DNA from: Gemmatimonadaceae bacterium
GTDB lineage: Bacteria > Gemmatimonadota > Gemmatimonadetes > Gemmatimonadales > Gemmatimonadaceae
Length of the DNA stretch: 48,513 bases
Reading direction: 5' to 3'
NCBI GenBank assembly: GCA_025930755.1
Contig: JAICOJ010000016.1
Location: forward strand, 1 to 48,513
The notes below the pieces were generated by a model, which was not told the DNA's origin, ran no database searches, and saw only the letters and a program-made list of their open reading frames with translations. The translations under genes were made by a program, and so were the position numbers. Below are positions 9,437 to 19,123 of this stretch, piece by piece; within the stretch, counting starts at the first letter, position 1, and every line of letters starts with the position of its first letter.

Positions 9437-9933
9437 TGTCCCGTCCGAGTACGACGCTGCAGCTCGGCGACGCCGCTCCTGAGTTTCAGCTTCGCGACGC
9501 CGCCACCGGGGAGCTCCGGTCGCTCGGCGATCTTCTGCGCAATCGGCGCCGCCTGCTGGTAGTGTTTCACCGCGGGATGTGGTGACCCAACTGCCGCGGG
9601 CAGCTCGGGGAGCTGCGGGCCGGGTACGATGAGCTCCAGGAGCGCGGTATTGGAGTCGCGATGATTCTGGGACAGCGGTGTGCCGGCATCGCGAAGGGCA
9701 TGTCGAAGAGCTCTCAACAGCTGCCCTTTCCCGTCCTGTGCGACGAGGATCGCGCCGTCATCAAGCGCTATGGGGTCTGGCACCCGATTGGGATCGACGC
9801 AATCAACATGGCGCGGCCGGCGTCGTTCCTGATCGACGGCCTGACCCGCGCCATCCGCTTCATCTTCGTCGGCTCGACCCAGTTCGAGCGGGCGGATCTC
9901 GAGACGATTCTCGAGGCGTCGGACAGTAAATGA
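9436..9933 (+). CDS. Peroxiredoxin-like selenoprotein (in-frame UGA read as Sec)
   Basis: A 165-residue AhpC/TSA-like thioredoxin-fold protein. Codon 50 is TGA (9583-9585), and the frame then stays open to a second TGA at 9931. Upstream of codon 50 are GDAAPEFQLRDAATGE and LLVVFHRGMW; downstream are PNCRGQLGELRAGYDEL and later FPVLCDEDRAVIKRYGVW and ARPASFLID. All of these are usual for the family, where the active site reads RGxWCPxC. The TGA falls on the first Cys, giving W-Sec-P-N-C. A hairpin fitting a bacterial SECIS begins 14 nt after it. I infer a selenocysteine peroxidase or thiol oxidoreductase acting in the cytoplasm (no signal peptide). The alternative is an inactivating mutation or sequencing error. 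The start overlaps the pccB stop. Confidence 0.82.
9583..9625 (+). promoter_or_regulatory. Putative bacterial SECIS element
   Basis: UGA at 9583-9585 is followed by a hairpin with seven perfect pairs (9600-9606 with 9610-9616) and loop GGG. Weaker lower pairing is possible between 9593-9595 and 9618-9620 and between CCC 9586-9588 and GGG 9622-9624. The G-rich loop starts 22 nt after the UGA, close to its place in E. coli fdhF. SelB would bind the loop and deliver Sec-tRNA. Confidence 0.7.
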
Positions 9934-9935
9934 GC

Positions 9936-10055
9936 AGAGAGGAACGAGGAACGAGGAACGGGGAAGCGGCTGACCGCCCTCAGCGCGCGGGGCCCATCGT
10001 GGCAACTGCCTCGGTCCTCAGTCCCTCGTTCCCTGTCGCTTCCTCGTTCCTCTCT
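9936..10055. repeat. Inverted repeat with 7-bp tandem units (element C)
   Basis: The left end holds four head-to-tail 7-mers of the form GGAACGA (9941-9968). The outer 16 nt (9936-9951) pair perfectly with 10040-10055, and further GGAACGAGG-like units in the right arm pair imperfectly. The element starts 3 bp after the selenoprotein stop and ends 2 bp before the accC start codon. The sequence before that start is therefore CT-rich, with no Shine-Dalgarno motif. Confidence 0.75.
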
Positions 10056-10057
10056 CC

Positions 10058-11596
<1,539 letters not shown>

Positions 11597-11598
11597 GC

Positions 11599-12828
11599 AT
11601 GCGGACGGAGGTGACGATCGACTCGATCGCCACGGGCGGAGACGGCGTTGGCCGCGCCGACGGTCGGGTAGTCTTCGTTCCGCGGGCCGCGCCGGGCGAT
11701 GTCGGTGTCGTGGACCTGCCTGACACGGGGCGTTTTGCGCGCGCGGAGTTTCGTGAGCTTCGAGTGTCTTCGCCCCACAGGGTGCAGCCACCCTGTCTGC
11801 ACTTCGTGACCGATCGCTGCGGCGGGTGCCAACTGCAGCACATCAGCTACGAGGCGCAGCTCCAGGCAAAGTCGCGAATCGTTCGCGACGCGATGCAGCG
11901 CATCGGACGGCGCGATGTCGAGCTTCCCGTGGTCCATCCCAGCCCTACGCCGTGGCGGTACCGTCGGAAGCTCACACTCGCCATGCGGCGCCGCGGAGCG
12001 GATTGGATTGCCGGCCTGCATCCCTTCGACGACGCACGCACCATCTTCCGGTTGGAGGACTGCCCGATCACGCACCAGGACGTGCTCGAGGTGTGGCGGG
12101 ACGTGCTCGCCGCGGGGGATCACCTTCCGCACGCGCACGCGCTGCGGGGGGCTCTCCGGCTCGACGATGAGGACTCGGCATCGCTGACCATCGAAGGCGG
12201 ACGCGAATGGCGGGCCAGCCAGGCGTTCTTCACCGCCGTCCCACGTCTTGGCGCCCTCTGGTGGATCCCGGAGGCGCAGGGGCGGCGCCGCATCCACGCT
12301 CGTGAGGCGGCGAGCGCGCCTGGGGCGTCCTTCGCGCAAGTGAATCCAGCCGTCGCGCTCCCGCTGAGACGGCGAGTGATCGCGCTGGCCATGGCACACA
12401 GCCCCGCCAGCGCCGTCGACGCCTACGCCGGTCTGGGGCATACCGCCCGGGAGCTCGCCGGGCAGGGCGTGCGCGTGACCGCGATCGAGCTCGATCACGA
12501 CGCAAGCGCGTGGAGCGGCGAGCGGCTGCCGCCCGGATCACGCGCGCTCGCCGGACGAGTGGAGCAGCTCCTTGGGGACGCGCTTCCCACCGATCTGGTG
12601 ATTCTCAATCCCCCGCGTGGGGGAGTCGAGAAGCGCGTGACGGACCTTCTGGAGGCGGCGCAGCCGGCCCCATCGGCAATCGTATATGTCAGCTGCGATC
12701 CCGCCACGCTGGCCCGCGACATCGGACGCCTGCCGCGCTATCGCATCGCCTCTCTCGAGAGCTTCGACATGTTCCCCCAGACGGCGCACGTCGAAACCAT
12801 CTGCGAGCTCGTGCCGGAGGCGGCGTGA
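11599..12828 (+). CDS. 23S rRNA/tRNA (uracil-5-)-methyltransferase, RlmD/TrmA family
   Basis: A 409-residue SAM-dependent m5U methyltransferase. ATG at 11599 is used (2 bp after the accC stop); it opens a short TRAM-type RNA-binding domain (TEVTIDSIATGGDGVGRADG). A [4Fe-4S] cluster is implied by C-x7-C-x2-C (CLHFVTDRCGGC) and a later Cys (LEDCPI), as in RumA/RlmD. The methyltransferase core has VDAYAGLGHTAREL (SAM binding), NPPRGG, and YVSCDPATLARD with the catalytic cysteine. The target base (23S rRNA U1939, U747 or tRNA U54) cannot be told apart. It sits between two acyl-CoA carboxylase genes, an odd but tightly packed position: its stop overlaps the next start by 4 nt. Confidence 0.88.
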   Translation: MRTEVTIDSIATGGDGVGRADGRVVFVPRAAPGDVGVVDLPDTGRFARAEFRELRVSSPHRVQPPCLHFVTDRCGGCQLQHISYEAQLQAKSRIVRDAMQRIGRRDVELPVVHPSPTPWRYRRKLTLAMRRRGADWIAGLHPFDDARTIFRLEDCPITHQDVLEVWRDVLAAGDHLPHAHALRGALRLDDEDSASLTIEGGREWRASQAFFTAVPRLGALWWIPEAQGRRRIHAREAASAPGASFAQVNPAVALPLRRRVIALAMAHSPASAVDAYAGLGHTARELAGQGVRVTAIELDHDASAWSGERLPPGSRALAGRVEQLLGDALPTDLVILNPPRGGVEKRVTDLLEAAQPAPSAIVYVSCDPATLARDIGRLPRYRIASLESFDMFPQTAHVETICELVPEAA

Positions 12829-13325
12829 AGTACGTCGTCAGCGTGAATGGGGAGCGCCTGGAGGTCGCGACGGGCGCCGATGGACTGCGGATCGGCGAGC
12901 TGACCGTGGATGCGCGTCTGGTGGATGTCGACGGCACGCCGGTCAAGGTGCTGACCATGGGAACCGCGGTTCATCGCATCGTTATGCAGCGCGGAGAGCG
13001 TCGCGGAGAGTACGCGCTCTGGATCGATGGACATCGCTACGAGGTCGAAGCGCTCGACGAGCGAGCGCGCGCGATCCGCGACCTGTCGGGCGAGGGTGCC
13101 CGCGCGACGGGGCCGGCGCCCCTCCTCGCGCCCATGCCGGGGATGATCGTCCGGGTCAACGTGCAAGTGGGCGATGCTGTCCAGCCCGGCGCGGCCGTCG
13201 TCGTCATGGAGGCCATGAAGATGGAGAATGAGCTGCGTGCCCAGAGTGCTGGGACCGTGAGCGCGGTGCGCGTGCAGGCTGGTGCGGCAGTCGAGAAGGG
13301 TGCCATTCTGGTGGAGCTTTCGTAA
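12825..13325 (+). CDS. Biotin carboxyl carrier protein of acyl-CoA carboxylase
   Basis: 166 residues starting at GTG 12825, which overlaps the methyltransferase stop (GTGA). The C-terminal half is a biotinyl-lipoyl domain: PMPGMIVRVNVQVGDAVQPG, then EAMKMENE, whose Lys carries biotin (about residue 131), then a mirrored half ending AAVEKGAILVEL. The N-terminal half (about 1-85) is a beta-rich region like the BT-type linker found before the biotin domain in propionyl-CoA carboxylase carriers. It completes a three-gene carboxylase with the subunits at 7886 and 10058. Confidence 0.92.
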   Translation: MKYVVSVNGERLEVATGADGLRIGELTVDARLVDVDGTPVKVLTMGTAVHRIVMQRGERRGEYALWIDGHRYEVEALDERARAIRDLSGEGARATGPAPLLAPMPGMIVRVNVQVGDAVQPGAAVVVMEAMKMENELRAQSAGTVSAVRVQAGAAVEKGAILVELS

Positions 13326-13365
13326 GGCGCGTATTGTTGGGGAGCGATCCGCAGGAGCGCCCGCC

Positions 13366-15081
13366 ATGACCCGCCGCTTCACCATCCTCACCACGGTCGT
13401 CGTCCTCCTTGCGCCAGAGGCGCAGGGCCAGCTCGTGCGCGGCACGGCCCGTGAAGCCGAGTCGGGTCGCGCGATCGAATCCGGCGTCATTACCCTCGTC
13501 GACATCAGCGGGGCGGTGATTCGCGCTGTGCTCACCGACTCGCTGGGCGAGTTCGGCGTGCGCGCGCCGTCGCCGGGAGCCTATCGCTTACGCTTCGAGC
13601 GGCTCGGCTTCCGACCGATCACGACCGATCGATTCATCCTCGACGAAGGCGAGACGGAGACCAAGGCAATCCGTGCGGCGGCGGTCTCGATCAGCCTCGA
13701 CCGCATCGTCGTCACCGATCGTCCGCGCTGCCGCGTGCTGCCGGAAGCGGACACGCTGACCGCGCGCGTATGGTCGGCCGTGCGCGGGGTCCTTGCCTCA
13801 GCGGCGGCGGGAGAGAGCGGGTGGTACCCCTACGTCACGATCGAGCGATACGAGCGCGACTATGACTATCGCCGAAAGCTCGTCACCAAAGAGCGGAAGT
13901 GGACGCAAACGGGGGCGTCCACGGCTCCGTTCGTGGCCATCGCGGCGAGCGTTCTCGAGAAGAAGGGGTTCGTCGTCAGCGACGGCGATACGGTGACGTT
14001 CTACGCGCCCGAGGCGAGAACGCTCATCGCGGAGGAATTCCTTCGAACCCACTGCTTCCGCGTGCGGGACGAACGGACGGAACGCGGGCGCGTCGGCCTC
14101 GATATCGAGCCCGTTCCTCGGCGCTTCGTTCCGGATATCAAGGGGACGCTCTGGCTCGACGCGGCGACCGGCGAGCTCCGGCGGCTCGACTTCATCTACG
14201 TGAACCTCCCCCCCAATGTGCCCTCTGATCGCGCGGAGGGTTGGGTGGAGTTTCGCCGCCTTCCGCGCGGGGCGTGGATCGTGGACCGCTGGTTGCTGCG
14301 TCTGCCGCTCGTCGGACAACCTCCCCCGACGTCGGTGTATGGCTCTGGGGTGCCCGTCGCGGGTGAGCTGCCACCCGAGCGGGTTACCGAGCTCATTGGC
14401 ACGCACGAGGAAGGTGGGCGCATCGTCAGCCTCGACAAGGAACGGCCTCGCAGACCGGCGCCCCCGACCGTCGCTTACGCGGTGCAGGGGGTCGTGCGCA
14501 CCGCCGAGGGCGCGCCCGTTCCGGGCGCCCGTGCGTTTCTCTCGGGCACCGGTCACTCGTCCGTCACCGATCGCGACGGGCTGTTCGCGATGCTCGACGT
14601 GACACCCGGGAGATACCGCCTTTCGTTCACCCATCCGCGGTTCGACACGCTGGGCGTGGTGGGGCCCGTGGTCGAGCTCCAGGTTACGGGCGCGACGGAG
14701 CACCACCTCACGATGCCAACGGACGAGCAGATCGCTCGCTCCGTCTGCCCGGCACAGGAGGGCGCCGGCGCCGGGCAAGCGCCGACTCTGCTTTACGGGT
14801 ACGTTCGGGAGGGCTCATCGGCGGCCGTCGTCCCCAACGCCACGGTTACGGCGTCGTGGCGGGCTCCCATCGCCCGCGGACCGACTGTCGGGGTACGGGT
14901 CGAATCGTTCGAGGTCGAGAGTGACGCCACGGGCTACTACCACCTGTGCGGCGTGCCGAATGAGATTCCGTTGACCGTTCGCGCGACGCGTGAGACCCGT
15001 CGGGGCACCGAGCACAAAGTGGAGCCGATCGTGTCACCGATCACGCGACTCGACGTGCGACTCGGGCGGGGCGGTCCCTAG
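13366..15081 (+). CDS. Secreted protein with carboxypeptidase regulatory-like domains
   Basis: 571 residues. ATG 13366 is chosen because it gives a signal peptide ending at about EAQGQ and has GGAG upstream; starts further 5' would run into the biotin-carrier gene. A CarboxypepD_reg-like beta-sandwich covers about residues 22-105. The middle (about 110-360) is an unrecognised domain with conserved aromatic/basic character. A second regulatory-like domain lies at about 370-450 (VVRTAEGAPVPGARAFLSGT, GLFAMLDVTPGRYRL), and a third at about 475-571 (GYVREGSSAAVVPNATVTAS). No catalytic motif is evident. Such architectures are frequent among envelope proteins of SusC-bearing bacteria. Function unknown; perhaps sensing or adhesion at the outer surface. 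Confidence 0.75.
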   Translation: MTRRFTILTTVVVLLAPEAQGQLVRGTAREAESGRAIESGVITLVDISGAVIRAVLTDSLGEFGVRAPSPGAYRLRFERLGFRPITTDRFILDEGETETKAIRAAAVSISLDRIVVTDRPRCRVLPEADTLTARVWSAVRGVLASAAAGESGWYPYVTIERYERDYDYRRKLVTKERKWTQTGASTAPFVAIAASVLEKKGFVVSDGDTVTFYAPEARTLIAEEFLRTHCFRVRDERTERGRVGLDIEPVPRRFVPDIKGTLWLDAATGELRRLDFIYVNLPPNVPSDRAEGWVEFRRLPRGAWIVDRWLLRLPLVGQPPPTSVYGSGVPVAGELPPERVTELIGTHEEGGRIVSLDKERPRRPAPPTVAYAVQGVVRTAEGAPVPGARAFLSGTGHSSVTDRDGLFAMLDVTPGRYRLSFTHPRFDTLGVVGPVVELQVTGATEHHLTMPTDEQIARSVCPAQEGAGAGQAPTLLYGYVREGSSAAVVPNATVTASWRAPIARGPTVGVRVESFEVESDATGYYHLCGVPNEIPLTVRATRETRRGTEHKVEPIVSPITRLDVRLGRGGP

Positions 15082-15087
15082 CGACCG

Positions 15088-15116
15088 TTGACACGTCGTA
15101 AGTGCTTGCCTAGCTT
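15088..15116 (+). promoter_or_regulatory. Sigma-70-type promoter for rplM-rpsI
   Basis: TTGACA (15088-15093) with a 17-bp spacer and TAGCTT (15111-15116). The predicted start near 15123 leaves a leader of about 88 nt before the rplM ATG. Confidence 0.65.
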
Positions 15117-15151
15117 TCGAGTCTGTCAAAAATAGCGTCTGACTTGAAGCT

Positions 15152-15178
15152 GGTCCGCGAGCCGCCGGTTCGCGGACC
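15152..15178 (+). promoter_or_regulatory. Leader hairpin upstream of rplM
   Basis: A perfect 9-bp stem (GGTCCGCGA 15152-15160 with 15170-15178) with a 9-nt loop lies inside the predicted 5' leader of the L13-S9 transcript. Ribosomal protein leaders are often autoregulatory, so this is a candidate L13 or S9 binding site. It resembles no leader I can name. Confidence 0.45.
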
Positions 15179-15210
15179 GCGTTTCTGCCTTGGTTCCAAA
15201 TCCGAATTCC

Positions 15211-15660
15211 ATGAAAACGTTCAGCGCAACGCCGAAGGATATCGAGCGCCGCTGGTTTCTGATCGACGCGGATGGAATGGTGCTCGGCCGCCTCGCGTCC
15301 GAAGTCGCCAAGATCATCCGCGGGAAGCACAAGCCCACGTTCACGCCGCACATGGACACGGGTGATCACGTCATCGTGATCAACGCGTCGAAGGTGCGCG
15401 TGACGGGTCGAAAGGCCGAGCAGAAGGAGTATTTCCGGCACACGGGGTACATGGGGCACGAGCGCTTCACGCCCTACGCGACGATGATCGAGAAGCATCC
15501 CGAGCGCGTGATCGAGAAGGCCGTGTTCGGCATGCTGCCCAAGTCGACGCTCGGTCGGCAGAAGCTTCGGCTCAAGCTCAAGGTGTACGCGGGGGAGCAG
15601 CATCCGCACACCGCGCAGCAACCGACCGTGATCAACCTCAAGCAGAGCGAGACGAAGTAA
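15211..15660 (+). CDS. rplM: 50S ribosomal protein L13
   Basis: 149 residues, usual length for L13. The N-terminus MKTFSATPKDIERRW is followed by FLIDADGMVLGRLASEVAKI, the GDHVIVINASKV core and the C-terminal signature with GMLPKSTLGRQKLRLKLKVY. ATG 15211 is preferred over an in-frame TTG at 15190. It assembles early in the large subunit. Its TAA overlaps the ATG of rpsI (TAATG), the universal L13-S9 pair. Confidence 0.97.
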   Translation: MKTFSATPKDIERRWFLIDADGMVLGRLASEVAKIIRGKHKPTFTPHMDTGDHVIVINASKVRVTGRKAEQKEYFRHTGYMGHERFTPYATMIEKHPERVIEKAVFGMLPKSTLGRQKLRLKLKVYAGEQHPHTAQQPTVINLKQSETK

Positions 15661-16055
15661 TGGCGGAAGCGACGAACAATCACGCCATCGGCCGCCGCAA
15701 GGAAAGCGTCTGCCGGGTGTATCTGAAGCCGGGATCGGGAAAATGGGACGTCAATGGACGCACGCTCGGGGATTATTTCCCGCGTCCGACGCTCGTCTCG
15801 TCGATTCAGCAGCCGTTCACGGCCACCGATACGTTGGGGCGCTTCGACGTGCGCGCCCGCATCGATGGCGGCGGCGTGAGCGGTCAGGCGGGTGCGCTGC
15901 GTCTCGCTGTCGCTCGCGCACTCGTACGGCTCGATGAGGGATACCGTCGCAAGCTTCGCGACCTCGGCCTGCTCACGCGCGATGCGAGAGCGGTCGAGCG
16001 CAAGAAGCCCGGCCGTCCCAAGGCGAGAAAGCGGTTCCAGTTCAGCAAGAGGTAG
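15660..16055 (+). CDS. rpsI: 30S ribosomal protein S9
   Basis: 131 residues. The sequence has AIGRRKESVCRVYLKPGSG at the start, the GGGVSGQAGALRLAVARAL core, and the basic C-terminus RKKPGRPKARKRFQFSKR, whose last residues reach into the ribosomal P site. It is coupled to rplM by a 1-nt overlap. An inverted repeat (element D) begins at its stop codon, separating this pair from rpsB. Confidence 0.97.
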   Translation: MAEATNNHAIGRRKESVCRVYLKPGSGKWDVNGRTLGDYFPRPTLVSSIQQPFTATDTLGRFDVRARIDGGGVSGQAGALRLAVARALVRLDEGYRRKLRDLGLLTRDARAVERKKPGRPKARKRFQFSKR

Positions 16056-16156
16056 TGTAACGAAGGCGCTGGAAGCGCTGAACGCGCTGAAGGCGCTAGA
16101 GGTGTTCCAGCGCTTTCAGCGCCTCCAGCGCTTTCAGCGCCTCAGTAACTTCACAC
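16055..16156. repeat. Inverted repeat with 9-bp tandem units (element D)
   Basis: Four units of the form GGCGCTGAA start at 16065, 16074, 16083 and 16092, exactly 9 bp apart. The right arm (about 16106-16156) holds the complementary units (AGCGCTTTC, AGCGCCTCC) and ends in a near match to the left terminus (GTGTAA/TTCACAC). It lies between rpsI and rpsB and begins at the rpsI stop codon. The stem would be long and very stable, with no T-run after it. Confidence 0.75.
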
Positions 16157-16246
16157 GCTTCCCGAGTCGCAGCGGGTGCCGGCCTGACCGGTCGCATGCG
16201 ATGATGACGGAAGCGGCGGACTAACCCGAGAAGGATCTCGATTCGC

Positions 16247-17140
16247 ATGCAACCATCGTTGGAGCAGCTCCTCGAAGCGGGTGTTCACTTCGGCCATCAG
16301 ACGCGCCGGTGGAACCCCAAGATGCGCCGGTTCATCTTCGCCGAGCGCAACGGCATCTACATCATCGACCTGCAGAAGACGCTGCGTCAGCTCGAGCTCG
16401 CTCAGAAGCTCGTGCGCGACGTCGTCATGCGGGGTGACAACGTCCTCTTCGTCTGCACCAAGCGCCAGCTCAAGGCGATCGTGCAGGAGCAGGCCGATCG
16501 TTGCAACGCGATGCACGTGACCGAGCGCTGGCTCGGCGGCCTGCTCACGAACTTCCAGACCGTGAAGAAGCAGATCCGTCGCATGAAGGAGCTGCAGAAG
16601 GGCGGTGAGGAAGGGGGCGAGTTCGAGAACTACACCAAGAAGGAACAGCTGCTTCTCTCGCGCGAGCGTGAAAAGCTGGAGAAGAATCTCGCCGGCATCC
16701 GAAACATGTCGCGTCTGCCGGGCCTGCTCTTCGTCATCGACTCGAAGAAGGAAAAGATCGCCGTCAACGAGGCGAACAAGCTCGGGATTCCGATCGTCGG
16801 CATCGTCGATACGAATGCCGATCCCGATCTCATTACCGTGCCGATCGCCGGCAACGACGACGCGATTCGCTCCGTCGAGCTGATCACGAGGGCGATCGCG
16901 GACTCGATCGCCGAAGCGCGCCTTGCCGCGCCGGTGCGCTCCGACGAAGACGAAGGCGAGCAGACGACGTACAGCTCCGACCGCGGTGTCGAGCCGGCGG
17001 ACGATGCCGACAAGAAACGGCGTCGGCGTCCGCGCCGCCGTCGCGCGAAGCCGGAGGCGATCGCCGCGCGGCTCAAGACCGGCGGTGATGCGGCGGAGGG
17101 CGAGACACCGGCGGACGGTGGAGACACCACCGAGCAGTGA
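16247..17140 (+). CDS. rpsB: 30S ribosomal protein S2
   Basis: 297 residues. The core (about 1-225) has [24 protein letters not shown]-like [39 protein letters not shown] and [17 protein letters not shown], all standard for S2. The protein is about 55 residues longer than E. coli S2. The extra C-terminal tail is first acidic, then strongly basic ([16 protein letters not shown]), then acidic again. AGAAGGA precedes the start. S2 heads the rpsB-tsf pair found in most bacteria. Confidence 0.97.
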   Translation: MQPSLEQLLEAGVHFGHQTRRWNPKMRRFIFAERNGIYIIDLQKTLRQLELAQKLVRDVVMRGDNVLFVCTKRQLKAIVQEQADRCNAMHVTERWLGGLLTNFQTVKKQIRRMKELQKGGEEGGEFENYTKKEQLLLSREREKLEKNLAGIRNMSRLPGLLFVIDSKKEKIAVNEANKLGIPIVGIVDTNADPDLITVPIAGNDDAIRSVELITRAIADSIAEARLAAPVRSDEDEGEQTTYSSDRGVEPADDADKKRRRRPRRRRAKPEAIAARLKTGGDAAEGETPADGGDTTEQ

Positions 17141-17187
17141 GGTACGCGGCGGGGTAGTGTCACCCGCGCGTTGGGAGTAGACTACAG

Positions 17188-17214
17188 CGCCGCCGGTGTG
17201 ACTCGCCGGCGGCG
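17188..17214 (+). promoter_or_regulatory. Strong hairpin between rpsB and tsf
   Basis: The stem CGCCGCCGG (17188-17196) pairs perfectly with 17206-17214 around a 9-nt loop. Only TT follows, so it is not a good intrinsic terminator. It may be an RNA-stability or attenuation element that lowers tsf expression relative to rpsB. Confidence 0.45.
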
Positions 17215-17238
17215 TTGACGTACCAGGGAGACATAACG

Positions 17239-17844
17239 ATGGCGACCGTGACATTTACCGCGAAGGATGTTCAGGAGCTCCGCCGCCGCACGGGCGCGGG
17301 GATGATGGAGTGCAAGAAGGCGCTGGAGGAGACGGCCGGCGACATGGACAAGGCCGTCGAATACCTGCGCAAGAAGGGAATCGCCAAGGCGGAGAAGCGC
17401 GCCGGCCGCACGACGTCCGAGGGCGTGATCACCAGCTACATCCATCCGCCGGGGAAGATCGGTGTCCTCGTCGAGCTCAACTGCGAAACGGACTTCGTCG
17501 CCCGCACGGACGACTTCAAGACGCTGGCGCGTGAGATCGCGATGCACATCGCCAGTGCCGCGCCGCTCGCCGTCGACAAGGATGGCGTTCCCCCCGATGC
17601 CGTCGACCGTGAGCGTCGCATCGCCGAAGAGCAGGTGCGGGCGAGCGGCAAGCCCGACCACCTTGTTCCGAAGATCGTCGAGGGCAAGCTGGAGTCGTAC
17701 TACAAGCAGGTGGCGCTGCTCTCGCAGCCGTGGATCCGCGAGGACAAGAAAACGATCGGCGACCTGGTCAAGGAAGCCTCCTCGCGACTCGGCGAGAACG
17801 TTCAGGTGCGGCGCTTCGTGCGATTCCAGATGGGCGAGGAGTGA
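17239..17844 (+). CDS. tsf: Elongation factor Ts
   Basis: 201 residues, the short form of EF-Ts (E. coli has 283). It exchanges GDP for GTP on EF-Tu. The N-terminal UBA-like domain has [21 protein letters not shown] and the [14 protein letters not shown] motif. The core has [15 protein letters not shown], and the C-terminal [15 protein letters not shown] and [12 protein letters not shown] are typical. ATG 17239 follows a GGGAG site; an in-frame start 24 bp upstream would add residues not found in the family. pyrH follows 7 bp after the stop. Confidence 0.97.
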   Translation: MATVTFTAKDVQELRRRTGAGMMECKKALEETAGDMDKAVEYLRKKGIAKAEKRAGRTTSEGVITSYIHPPGKIGVLVELNCETDFVARTDDFKTLAREIAMHIASAAPLAVDKDGVPPDAVDRERRIAEEQVRASGKPDHLVPKIVEGKLESYYKQVALLSQPWIREDKKTIGDLVKEASSRLGENVQVRRFVRFQMGEE

Positions 17845-17851
17845 CTCTCGC

Positions 17852-18565
17852 GTGACGGAGCTGCGCTATCGCCGGATTCTCCTCAAGCTGTCCGGTGAGG
17901 CGTTGGCCGGCGACAAGGGCTTCGGCTTCGATTTCGGAACGGTCGGCCGACTCGCCGACGAGGTAAAGCGTGTCTCCGACATGGGTGTCGCCGTCGGCCT
18001 GGTGGTCGGCGGCGGCAACATTGTCCGGGGCTCGCAGCTCGCCAAGATGGGCATGGATCGCGTCGGCTCCGACTACATGGGAATGCTGGGGACCGTCATC
18101 AACGCGCTTGCGCTGCAGGATGTGCTCGAGCGCAAGGGGGTGGTCACGCGCGTGATGACGGCCATCCGCATGGAGGAAGTCGCCGAGCCGTACATCAGGC
18201 GCCGGGCGCTGCGCCACTTCGAGAAGGGACGCACGGTCATCTTTGCGGCGGGTACGGGCAACCCGTACTTTTCGACTGATACGGCGGCGGTTCTGCGCGC
18301 CATCCAAATGAAGGCCGAGGTCATCATCAAGGCGACGAGCGTGGATGGCGTGTACTCGGCCGATCCCAAGACGGACCCCGCTGCGCGTTTCTACGAAACC
18401 ATCAGCTATCGGGATGTGATGCTGCAGGAGCTCCGGGTGATGGATCAGACCGCGATCACGCTCTGTGCGGAGAACAAGCTGCCGCTCATCGTGCTCAACA
18501 TCCACAAGAACGGCGCCGTCGCGAGCGCGGTCTCGGGCGAGCGCGTCGGCACTCTCGTCCAATGA
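17852..18565 (+). CDS. pyrH: UMP kinase
   Basis: 237 residues starting at GTG. It phosphorylates UMP to UDP in pyrimidine synthesis. Amino-acid-kinase fold motifs: [11 protein letters not shown] at the N-terminus, [47 protein letters not shown], and [15 protein letters not shown] at the nucleotide site. Usual length. The stop overlaps the frr ATG (ATGA), as in the conserved tsf-pyrH-frr order. Confidence 0.97.
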   Translation: MTELRYRRILLKLSGEALAGDKGFGFDFGTVGRLADEVKRVSDMGVAVGLVVGGGNIVRGSQLAKMGMDRVGSDYMGMLGTVINALALQDVLERKGVVTRVMTAIRMEEVAEPYIRRRALRHFEKGRTVIFAAGTGNPYFSTDTAAVLRAIQMKAEVIIKATSVDGVYSADPKTDPAARFYETISYRDVMLQELRVMDQTAITLCAENKLPLIVLNIHKNGAVASAVSGERVGTLVQ

Positions 18566-19116
18566 GCACCATACCCCAGATTCTGAAGGACACGCGTACC
18601 GCGATGGAGAAGGCGCTCGAGAGCTCGCGCCGGGAATTTGGATCCATCCGGAGCGGGAAGGCCTCGCCGAACCTCCTCGACACGGTACGGGTCGAGGCGT
18701 ACGGCCAGCACATGTCGCTGAATCAGGTCGCGGCGGTCGCTGCACCGGAGCCGAGGCTGCTGACCGTGACGCCGTGGGACAAGGGACTCGCGCATGCGAT
18801 CGAAAAGGCGATTCGCGATTCCGACCTGGGTCTGAATCCGGCAACCGCCGGCAACGTGATTCGGGTCCCGCTGCCAGCGCTCAACGAGGAACGGCGCCGC
18901 GACCTGGTGAAGATCGTGCACAAGCTGGCGGAGGAAGGACGCATCGCGGTCCGCCATGCGCGCACCCACGGCCGCGACGCCATCAAGAAGCTCGACAAGG
19001 TCTCCGAGGACGACAAGAAGCACGCCGAGAAGGATCTGCAGAAGCTGCACGACGATTTCATCCACAGAATCGACGAGCTGCTGAAATCGAAAGAGGCTGA
19101 GATCATGGAGGTGTGA
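18562..19116 (+). CDS. frr: Ribosome recycling factor
   Basis: 184 residues, standard length. With EF-G it splits post-termination ribosomes. Recognisable are the [19 protein letters not shown] segment, [15 protein letters not shown], the [19 protein letters not shown] motif and the C-terminal helix with RRDAIKK-like RDAIKKLDK. It overlaps pyrH by 4 nt, and uppS begins 7 bp after the stop. Confidence 0.97.
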   Translation: MSTIPQILKDTRTAMEKALESSRREFGSIRSGKASPNLLDTVRVEAYGQHMSLNQVAAVAAPEPRLLTVTPWDKGLAHAIEKAIRDSDLGLNPATAGNVIRVPLPALNEERRRDLVKIVHKLAEEGRIAVRHARTHGRDAIKKLDKVSEDDKKHAEKDLQKLHDDFIHRIDELLKSKEAEIMEV

Positions 19117-19123
19117 GCAAGGA

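Noticed and set aside
9583-9585. TGA as a simple nonsense mutation making a pseudogene
   Set aside because: The position is exactly the catalytic Cys, the frame is otherwise intact, and a SECIS-like hairpin follows. It stays possible but is less likely.
9941-9968. CRISPR-like array in the tandem repeats of elements B-F
   Set aside because: Units are 7-9 bp with no spacers and no cas genes; they are arms of inverted repeats.
17188-17220. Intrinsic terminator between rpsB and tsf
   Set aside because: The stem is strong, but only two Ts follow and the genes are normally co-transcribed.
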